Assembly (NCBI GenBank): GCA_937902565.1
Contig: CALFMX010000032.1
Span: 1-11,825 of the forward strand
Origin: an uncultured Spirochaetales bacterium
GTDB lineage: Bacteria > Spirochaetota > Spirochaetia > Sphaerochaetales > Sphaerochaetaceae
Direction of reading: 5' to 3'
DNA: 11,825 bases
Below are positions 6,442 through 11,825 of the stretch, one piece after another. The notes beneath the pieces are model-generated. The model did no database searches and was not told where the DNA came from. It saw only the letters and a program-made list of their open reading frames with translations. Each line of letters starts with the position of its first letter. Position 1 is the first letter of the stretch. Both the position numbers and the translations under genes were made by a program.

Positions 6442-7746
6442 TTAAGCCTCTGCCTTCGCATCCTCAGGCTCTCCCCTACCCGGCTTCACCCTGCCGATTA
6501 GGAAGAAGGCGATGAGCATCGCCACCGAGCCGTAGAGGAAGATCGCCCTGAAGCCGAAGAAGTCGATGAACGCTCCGGTGATCGGGGGGCTGATAATCGA
6601 GGCGAGCTGGCTGGAGAAGTAGTAGAGGCCGGTATAGATACCCACCGTCTGGTAGGTGGACATCTGCCAGAGCATCGGGAAGGAGTTGGTCACAACCGAT
6701 ACCCAGAAGATACCGAAGCAGAAGAGCAGGGCCCAGAACGTATACTGGCGCAGGGCCGCACTCATCGATGCAGTCAGCGGGTCGTGGAAGAAGATTCCTG
6801 CAAGCAGGACCACCAGGACCGACAGGGAGATGCGAATCGTCTTCTTCCGTCCGATGCGGTGGGCGACGATGCCACTGGGGATGGCAAAGATGGCATAGGC
6901 GATACCGACCATTCCGGCGGCAAGGCTCGCCGTGCCGCTGCTCGTCTTGAGGATGTCCTTGGAGTAGAGGCCGACGAAGGGGAGGATCCCCTGGTAGCCG
7001 ATGAACCAGAAGAGCAGGGCCAGGAGGATGAAGAGGGCACTCTTGTCCTCCTCGGCGAAGATCACCTTCAGTGAGTGGAGGATCGGTTCGTTCTTCTCAC
7101 TCTCCTCGTGGCCTACTGCCTTCTCCTCCTTGATGAAGGTGAAGAGCAGGATGACGGCGATGATGACCAGCACACTGGAGAGGGGGAACGCGAGGATCTC
7201 TTTGGTGGGACCGAAGCCCGGCACGTTGACGGGGATGTCCATCAGGCGGGCAAGACCGACGGTTCCGACGATGGTGGCGATACCACCCATCGTATTGATG
7301 ACGCCGTTGGCTTCACTGCGCAGGTCGCCGGGGATCATGTCGGGCATCAAGGCGACGACCGGTCCGCGCACTGCCTGCTTGAAGAGGTTGAGGACGAAGA
7401 CCAGAGCGATCAACAGCCAGAGGCTGACCAGCGCTGCATAGGGGATGAGGCCGAAGGCAACCGCACTCACCGGAAGGCAGACGATGATGAAGGGCATCCG
7501 CCGCCCGATGCGGGTATGGGTCCGGTCACTGATGGCACTGAAGATCGGGATAAGCAGAATGGCCAAGAGGTTGTCAAAGGTCATGATCGCCCCGATGAGC
7601 GCCTTCGATTCGATGAAGCGAGCGAGAAAGATCGGCAGATACGTGTCATAGAGCGGGTCCATCAGACCCATGGTGAAGAATCCAAGACCGATGAAAAACG
7701 TAGTGAGGTAGTACCCCTTCAATCCCCGTTTCTTTTGTGTGGCCAT
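6442..7746 (-). CDS. MFS transporter, SLC45/GPH-like sugar:cation symporter
   Basis: This is a 434-residue polytopic inner-membrane protein with about 12 hydrophobic helices split into two halves by a charged loop. The first half carries the extended motif SDRTHTRIGRRMPF at about residues 73-86 after helices 1-2, as in SLC45 and GPH sucrose, maltose and glycoside symporters. The second half repeats a shorter form, AHRIGRKKTIRI. The N-terminus FIGLGFFTMGLMDPLYDTYLPIF also fits SLC45-like transporters. The start at 7746 has AAGGAG 7-8 bases upstream; the longer frame to 7812 would run through the promoter. It diverges from the kamA-like gene and converges on ulaE. Substrate unknown: a sugar or glycoside is likely, and a link to the ula operon is possible but not shown. 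It is GC-rich compared with the ula region. Confidence 0.88.
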   Translation of the reverse strand: MATQKKRGLKGYYLTTFFIGLGFFTMGLMDPLYDTYLPIFLARFIESKALIGAIMTFDNLLAILLIPIFSAISDRTHTRIGRRMPFIIVCLPVSAVAFGLIPYAALVSLWLLIALVFVLNLFKQAVRGPVVALMPDMIPGDLRSEANGVINTMGGIATIVGTVGLARLMDIPVNVPGFGPTKEILAFPLSSVLVIIAVILLFTFIKEEKAVGHEESEKNEPILHSLKVIFAEEDKSALFILLALLFWFIGYQGILPFVGLYSKDILKTSSGTASLAAGMVGIAYAIFAIPSGIVAHRIGRKKTIRISLSVLVVLLAGIFFHDPLTASMSAALRQYTFWALLFCFGIFWVSVVTNSFPMLWQMSTYQTVGIYTGLYYFSSQLASIISPPITGAFIDFFGFRAIFLYGSVAMLIAFFLIGRVKPGRGEPEDAKAEA

Positions 7747-7757
7747 TGCGCGACTCC

Positions 7758-7787
7758 TTGAGTGTACAGTTATCGCCAGTGTATCAT
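7758..7787 (+). promoter_or_regulatory. Candidate promoter for the KamA-family gene
   Basis: TTGAGT (7758-7763), an 18-base spacer and TATCAT (7782-7787) resemble the promoter before the ulaG operon, which has the same spacing and -10. Its -10 overlaps that of the opposing MFS promoter, so the two genes may compete for polymerase. Pattern match only. Confidence 0.35.
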
Positions 7788-7812
7788 AGAAAGAGCCAAT
7801 GCGGGGTAGCAA
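7783..7812 (-). promoter_or_regulatory. Candidate promoter for the MFS gene
   Basis: On the minus strand TTGCTA (7812-7807) is followed after 18 bases by TATGAT (7788-7783, five of six), predicting a leader of about 30 nt to the start at 7746. The -10 shares its bases with the plus-strand promoter, giving a face-to-face arrangement. Pattern match only. Confidence 0.35.
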
Positions 7813-7859
7813 ATCAGCAAGGACTGGACCAAAATCCCCCTTTAGAGTACACCAAGGGT

Positions 7860-8909
7860 ATGATCGACACCAAAGAAAAACTGAAGGCCCACCTCACCCT
7901 TACTGCCAGTGAGGAGGCCTTTGACTATCAAGATACGACAACCCTTGCCCTCAAAATCCCGGAACACTTCATGTCCCTCATCGACCCCGACGACCCCGCC
8001 GACCCCCTCAGGGTCCAGGTCGTGCCCCAAGTAGATGAACACACGAGTGAGCAGGGGGTGGGCCTCGACCCGCAGGCAGAGGTGGATTACACCAAGACCG
8101 AACGGCTCATCCACCGCTACCCCAGCCGTGCCGCCTTCCTGACCACCGACGTCTGTGCCATCCACTGCCGCCACTGCTTCCGACGCCGCTTCACCGCCTC
8201 CGACCAGGGGCCGGCTTCCAGCCAGCAGATCGAGCGAGCCGCACAGTATGTGGCCGAGCACCGTGAGATCACCGAACTCCTCTTCACCGGCGGCGATGTG
8301 CTGACCATCTCCGACCATCGCCTCGAGGCGATGATCAGGGCCTTCAGAGAGAAGAGGCCGGACCTGGTCATCCGCATCTGCACCCGCATCCCTGCAGCCG
8401 ACCCCAAAAGGATAACCGCAGCGTTGGTGGCGATGATCAGGCGCTTTGACACCGCCCCCTTCTACCTGATGACCCAGTTCAACCACAGCCGGGAGCTCAC
8501 CGGAGAGGCAGTGGAGGCGGTGGCCCGCTTCGTGGATGGAGGCATCCCCGCCATGAACCAGACCGTACTGCTGAAAGGGGTCAATGATGATGTGGAGACG
8601 CTGGTGAACCTGTGCAATAGTCTCGTCTTCAACCGCATCAAGCCCTACTACCTCTTCCAGGGTGACCTGGTGGAGGGGACGGCACACCTGCGTGTCCCCA
8701 TCAAGAGGGGGTTGGAGCTGGAGGCAGCCCTGCGCCAGCGCCTCAGTGGCCTGGCGATGCCCACCTACGCAGTGGACCTCCCCCAGGGAGGGGGCAAGGT
8801 CCCGCTGATAAACCAGTACCTCTCCTCAGAAGTTGAGGAGGGGGTCTGGGAGTTCAAAACCTGTGATGGGGAGACGAGGCGGTACCTCGATCCGCCTACT
8901 CGCCGATAA
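7860..8909 (+). CDS. KamA-family radical SAM protein (lysine 2,3-aminomutase-like)
   Basis: This 349-residue radical S-adenosylmethionine and PLP enzyme of the KamA/YodO/EpmB family moves an alpha-amino group to the beta carbon. The iron-sulfur motif CxxxCxxC is C99, C103 and C106 (CAIHCRHC), followed by FRRRF and the SAM-binding LFTGGDVL. The PLP lysine is K313 in QGGGK. Acidic residues equivalent to those holding the lysine side chain in clostridial aminomutase appear as D269 (FQGDLVEG) and D306 (AVDLPQGGGK), which favours a free-lysine aminomutase over EpmB. The protein is shorter than classical KamA (over 400 residues), lacking its long C-terminal extension. The ATG at 7860 has only a weak AAGG close by, and a longer frame upstream to 7737 would overlap the MFS start. 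No efp, ablB or lysine-fermentation gene is adjacent, so lysine fermentation, osmolyte synthesis or protein modification all remain open. Confidence 0.88.
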   Translation: MIDTKEKLKAHLTLTASEEAFDYQDTTTLALKIPEHFMSLIDPDDPADPLRVQVVPQVDEHTSEQGVGLDPQAEVDYTKTERLIHRYPSRAAFLTTDVCAIHCRHCFRRRFTASDQGPASSQQIERAAQYVAEHREITELLFTGGDVLTISDHRLEAMIRAFREKRPDLVIRICTRIPAADPKRITAALVAMIRRFDTAPFYLMTQFNHSRELTGEAVEAVARFVDGGIPAMNQTVLLKGVNDDVETLVNLCNSLVFNRIKPYYLFQGDLVEGTAHLRVPIKRGLELEAALRQRLSGLAMPTYAVDLPQGGGKVPLINQYLSSEVEEGVWEFKTCDGETRRYLDPPTRR

Positions 8910-10158
8910 GCCGCAATACCTCGTTGATAGCCTCGGTGCGGAGCCTCTGGCGTTCAGCCTCATACTCCGCCTCCCCCATGGTCTGGGTAGTGATCTTCTC
9001 AACAGAGGGGACCTCCGGCACCGCAGGGGCTGCGACGACAGCGGTTTCCTCGAGTGCTACAGCGGCTTCCTCGAGTGCTACAGCGGTTTCCTCGGGTGCT
9101 ACAGCGGCTTCCTTGGGTGCTACAGGAGTTTGCTTGACCTGGGCAGAGGGGGCAGAGGGAACCGGAGGCGTGGCAACAACGGGTACGGTGGGCACCGCCT
9201 CCACCTCGACTACTGCCATCGGCGGGACGCTCTCTTCGACGACTTTCCTACTCGGGGGAACTTCCCCTTTCAGCTGAGCCTCGATATCGTCAAGGATGAC
9301 TGGCACCAAATCCTGGACAAGGTCATTGCGGTAGGCGATATAGAGATCCACCACCTCGTCCTCACGGACCACCGAGCCGAAGGCTGCACGGAACGCCTCG
9401 AGGTAGAGGTCACGATTGGCTTCGATCCGCCCTACCACAGCCTCTACGATGGTGGGGATTTGCTGGTCGACCGCCAGGGCGACGACGCGATTCACATCAA
9501 CACCCTCCAGATCACCGGCACTGATGATCGTAGTAGCAGGAATAGCTGCGATCTGGGCGTTGACCTCCGCTCTCAGGGACGAGATCATCTGGTCATTTGT
9601 CCGCTTGACTGCAGCGATGGCACTCTCCTGTGCACGCATCGCCGAGGCGGTTTCAACCTGGCTCGAGACCGCCTTGATAAAACCACTGTCACTGCTGAGA
9701 TCAGACGCCACCCCACTCTTGATCGCCGGCTGGATCCGGCTCTGCAGCGGCTCCACATTGACCTGCTTGGAGACCGATGCGGCAAAGCCGGCATCGGAGA
9801 GCAGCGCACTCTTGATCGCCGGCTCGAGCTCTGACTTCAGGGAGGAGACGGCGATGCGCTCCACCTCCGACCTGACAAACGTCGGGTCGGCGAGTAGCTC
9901 AGCCTTGACTGCCTCGGTTATAGAGGGCACGATCTCACGCTTCAGATTCTTGCTGAGCTCGGTGGTATCGATGAGGTCCTCGGCTTTCGGTTTCCTCAAA
10001 GGTTCGGTGATTTCCATCAAAGGCTGGCTCTGACGAACTCGAGCCTGCTGGAGAATAACGTCCGACACCCCTGGGCGTAGATACCAGAGCCCAGCGAAGA
10101 CAACGAGTGTCACAACGATGGTGATGACCAGCAAATTGATCCGTACCGATTTCTTCAT
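8896..10158 (-). CDS. Membrane-anchored helical protein with internal repeats, function unknown
   Basis: I do not recognise this 420-residue protein. Residues 1-9 are basic and 10-27 form one membrane helix, giving a signal-anchor with the rest probably outside the membrane. Residues 60-200 are mainly helical and contain three related units near 79-100, 112-133 and 143-168, of the pattern AIKS-LLSDxGF--SVSxQV. A second helical block (about 220-300) is followed by a flexible proline, alanine and valine-rich stretch (310-385). That stretch includes four heptads such as ALEETAV encoded by a 21-bp tandem repeat. The last 25 residues (EAEYEAERQRLRTEAINEVL) look like a short coiled coil. The start has AAGAGGG upstream. 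It lies 24 bp after coaE in the same direction and overlaps the kamA-like gene end by 14 bp, tail to tail. A structural or envelope role is a guess. Confidence 0.8.
   Translation of the reverse strand: MKKSVRINLLVITIVVTLVVFAGLWYLRPGVSDVILQQARVRQSQPLMEITEPLRKPKAEDLIDTTELSKNLKREIVPSITEAVKAELLADPTFVRSEVERIAVSSLKSELEPAIKSALLSDAGFAASVSKQVNVEPLQSRIQPAIKSGVASDLSSDSGFIKAVSSQVETASAMRAQESAIAAVKRTNDQMISSLRAEVNAQIAAIPATTIISAGDLEGVDVNRVVALAVDQQIPTIVEAVVGRIEANRDLYLEAFRAAFGSVVREDEVVDLYIAYRNDLVQDLVPVILDDIEAQLKGEVPPSRKVVEESVPPMAVVEVEAVPTVPVVATPPVPSAPSAQVKQTPVAPKEAAVAPEETAVALEEAAVALEETAVVAAPAVPEVPSVEKITTQTMGEAEYEAERQRLRTEAINEVLRLIGE
9038..9121 (-). repeat. Four tandem 21-bp repeats encoding heptads in the membrane-anchored protein
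   Basis: Units begin at 9038, 9059, 9080 and 9101, each of the form ACAGCGG(T/C)TTCCT(C/T)G(A/G)GTGCT on the plus strand. They differ at only three positions, and the T/C at position 8 alternates, so the real duplication step may have been 42 bp. Each encodes seven residues such as ALEEAAV or ALEETAV. Length variation among relatives by slippage would be expected. Confidence 0.9.
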
Positions 10159-10182
10159 TTCAAACCCTCTTGTAACAAAATT

Positions 10183-10782
10183 TCAACGTTCCGCTGAAAT
10201 ATCTAGTCCTATCGTATCACAATAGCTTGCCACTTGTCGATAAATTATCGTACGGGAACGCCTATTGTGGAATACATTGACCTCAGTCACCGGTTTGATG
10301 AGGTCAACCCTGATATCCTTTTGCGCTCTGTTGCGCGCCCAAAACGCCTTCCAAGAGAGTCCTTGGCGTGCTTTGCATCGTCGATAGCGCACCAAAAGAG
10401 GGGCTTTCACGAAGATAACCCGGTCACAGAGGCCGGCTAGTCCCATCCGATGGAGCAGGGCCGCATTGATCACCACCACGGCCTTGGTGCTCTCTGCGAT
10501 GATCTTTCTGCACGCCTCGACCATCGCCGGGTGCACGATACCCTCCAACGCCGCGAGGGCGGCTCCATCAGAGAAGACAATCCGGGCCAACGCACCGCGG
10601 TCGACCGCCCCATCAACGGCAACTGAGGGGCCGAAGCGAGCAACGACCGCCTCCCTCTGCTCTTCGAGCACCCGATGGCCGAGACGGTCGACATCGATCA
10701 CCTCTGCGCCGGAGCGCTCCAAGAGATCGGCGTACTGGTTCTTTCCGGCGCACACCTTGCCGGTCAATCCTATGACAGTCAT
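10183..10782 (-). CDS. coaE: Dephospho-CoA kinase
   Basis: CoaE phosphorylates the 3'-hydroxyl of dephospho-CoA, the last step of coenzyme A synthesis in the cytoplasm. The 199 residues match the family in length and order: P-loop GLTGKVCAGKN (5-15), DVDRLGHRVL, IVHPAMVEAC, VVINAALLHRMGL (equivalent to the usual D[VI]PLL[FY]E region), then the lid-like RYRRCKARQG and a C-terminal helix. The P-loop is unusual: Asn15 replaces the expected Ser/Thr after GK, and the second residue pair is KV, not GI. I recall similar CAGKN loops in treponemal CoaE, so this may be a lineage trait. The ATG shares one base with the polA stop (TGATG), indicating translational coupling. The next gene begins 24 bp downstream. 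Confidence 0.9.
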   Translation of the reverse strand: MTVIGLTGKVCAGKNQYADLLERSGAEVIDVDRLGHRVLEEQREAVVARFGPSVAVDGAVDRGALARIVFSDGAALAALEGIVHPAMVEACRKIIAESTKAVVVINAALLHRMGLAGLCDRVIFVKAPLLVRYRRCKARQGLSWKAFWARNRAQKDIRVDLIKPVTEVNVFHNRRSRTIIYRQVASYCDTIGLDISAER

Positions 10783-11655
10783 CAGGAGAGCTCCCCCCAG
10801 TTGGTGCCAACCACGATCGAGGTCCGCAGGGGGACCGAGAGCGTCACCGCGCCCTCCATCGCCTCCCTGACCAGGGCCTCCATCCGTTCGCGCTCTGCCA
10901 TGGGGACCTCGAAGATCAGCTCGTCATGGATCTGCAACAGCAGGCGCGACGAGAGCCCCTCCTCCCCGATCATCCGGTCCGCCCGCAGCATCGCAAGCTT
11001 CATGATATCGGCGGCCGTCCCTTGGATGATGGTGTTCACGGCGATCCGCTCTGCCTTGGCCCGCTCCACGGGGCTCCGGCTGGTGATCTCGCTGATCGTC
11101 CGCACATGGCCGAGCAGGGTCTCGACATACCCCTGCTCCTGGGCGAGGGCATGGGTCCTCTTGATGAACGCCTCCACTGCCCTATAGCGCTCGAAGTACT
11201 GGGCGATGAAGGCACGCGCCTCGGAGAAGCTGATCTTCAGATCCTGGGAGAGGGAGTGGGCCCCCATCCCATACATCACCCCGAAGTTGATGGTCTTGGC
11301 AACACGGCGTTGGTCGCTGTCCACCTCCTCGAGCGGGACGGAGAAGATCCGGCTGGCGGTGGCGCGGTGGACGTCGACCCCGTCGATGAAGGCTTGCTTG
11401 AGGTCGGGGTCATCGGCGGTGTGGGCGAGCACGACCAACTCGATCTGTGAGTAGTCGGCCGAGAGGAGGCAGCACCCCTTCTTGGCGGTGAAGGCGGAGC
11501 GGATCCTCCTCCCCTCCTCGGTACGGACAGGGATGTTCTGGAGGTTCGGCTCCCGGCAGGAGAGGCGGCCGGTCTCCGTCCCCGTCTGCAGGAAGGAGGG
11601 GTGGATCCGTCCGGTACGCTCATTCACCTCCAGCGGCAGGGTGTCGATGACGACC
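10782..11655 (-). CDS. polA: DNA polymerase I, C-terminal polymerase domain (partial)
   Basis: This is the palm and fingers end of family A DNA polymerase, which fills gaps and replaces RNA primers. From about 11630 downward the frame reads VNERTGRIHPSF, then TGRLSCREPNLQNIPVR. Motif A is ADYSQIEL near 11436-11459, motif B (O-helix) is RRVAKTINFGVMYG near 11265-11312, and motif C is QIHDELIFEVP near 10905-10935. The metal-binding Asp of motif A and the HDE of motif C are present. The residue after IEL is Val (11433-11435), where E. coli and most homologues have Arg. The 5'-nuclease domain, the central domain and the thumb are missing, because upstream of about 11650 the frame becomes an unrelated oxidoreductase. 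The stop overlaps coaE by one base. Confidence 0.92.
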
Positions 11656-11825
11656 TCCGAGAGGAAGCCGAAGGTCCCCTCCGAGCCGACCATCAGCCCC
11701 CGCAGGATCTCCACCGGTGTCGCTCCGTCGAGGAAGGCGTCGAGCCGGTAGCCGTTGGTGTTCTTCAGCGTGTACTTGGCCCGGATGCGGGCCGCCAGCG
11801 CGGCGTCGTCCTCGATCTCGCGCTT
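11640..11825 (-). CDS. Fragment of FAD-linked oxidoreductase (D-lactate dehydrogenase/GlcD-like) fused in frame to polA
   Basis: From the window edge the same open frame reads EIEDDAALAARIRAKYTLKN, TNGYRLDAFLDGATPVEILR, then GLMVGSEGTFGFLSEV. This is typical of the FAD-binding type 4 domain of D-lactate dehydrogenase or glycolate oxidase subunit GlcD; the GSEGT loop contacts the flavin. The residues have no counterpart in DNA polymerase I. The family resemblance ends at VIDTLPL and the polymerase begins at about the same point, with no stop or frame change. Only about 60 residues are visible and the gene start lies outside the window. Assembly error is the most likely cause. Confidence 0.8.

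Noticed and set aside
7075..7761. 228-codon plus-strand open frame, very rich in D, E, G and H
   Set aside because: It is the complement of the MFS gene; the biased composition comes from antisense of hydrophobic codons, and there is no domain or ribosome site.
7842..8687. 281-codon minus-strand open frame
   Set aside because: It is antisense to the KamA-family gene, which carries the full radical SAM motif set.
8821..8843. Hairpin CTCCTCA/TGAGGAG as a terminator for the minus-strand operon
   Set aside because: It lies inside the KamA-family coding region and has no T-run on either strand; probably a coincidence of codons.
9038..9121. Possible CRISPR or regulatory repeat array
   Set aside because: Units are directly abutting 21-mers without spacers and stay in frame, so this is a coding heptad repeat.
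8833..9834. 333-codon plus-strand open frame with a repeated GFLECYS motif
   Set aside because: It is antisense to the membrane-anchored protein; the repeat is just the 21-bp array read backwards, and the opposite frame has a ribosome site, a membrane anchor and operon spacing.

Overview
The window looks like a spirochaete chromosome segment, most likely Sphaerochaeta or Treponema-like. The hints are the signal peptide of the solute-binding protein (ending VWA, then TGSKE), a dephospho-CoA kinase whose P-loop ends GKN instead of GK[ST], and the polA-coaE pairing. This placement is inference from sequence style; no database was searched. Base composition changes along the window: about 1-3180 is AT-rich, 3200-6350 is intermediate, and 6440-11825 is GC-rich.

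Region 1 (1-6410) is a carbohydrate locus. On the minus strand lie a periplasmic solute-binding protein of the AfuA/FbpA type and, behind a hairpin, the start of its ABC ATPase. Divergent from these is a DeoR-family repressor. After a 550-bp gap with a strong-looking promoter and a decayed gene remnant comes a plus-strand operon: ulaG (L-ascorbate-6-phosphate lactonase), an unrecognised cytoplasmic beta-propeller-like protein, and ulaE (L-xylulose/L-ribulose-5-phosphate 3-epimerase). It ends at a long bidirectional hairpin. Near-identical palindromes precede the repressor gene and the ulaG operon promoter, suggesting one regulon. The usual ascorbate PTS (UlaABC), UlaD and UlaF are not in the window. 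The locus therefore looks like a variant ascorbate or ascorbate-like lactone pathway, possibly fed by an ABC importer.

Region 2 (6442-8909) holds an MFS sugar-symporter-like protein (minus) and a KamA-family radical SAM aminomutase (plus). They diverge from a 113-bp gap with overlapping promoter candidates.

Region 3 (8896-11825, minus) is a tight run polA-coaE-membrane-anchored protein of unknown function. The last of these overlaps the kamA-like gene tail to tail by 14 bp.

Both ends of the window carry an in-frame chimera. At the left, an ABC ATPase breaks off after Walker A and continues as a histidine-kinase ATPase tail. At the right, a FAD-linked D-lactate-dehydrogenase-like fragment runs straight into the DNA polymerase I palm domain. 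Each join lies about 200-300 bp from the edge, in sequence both parents could plausibly share. Assembly artefact is the leading explanation, and neither fused protein should be taken as real without read support.
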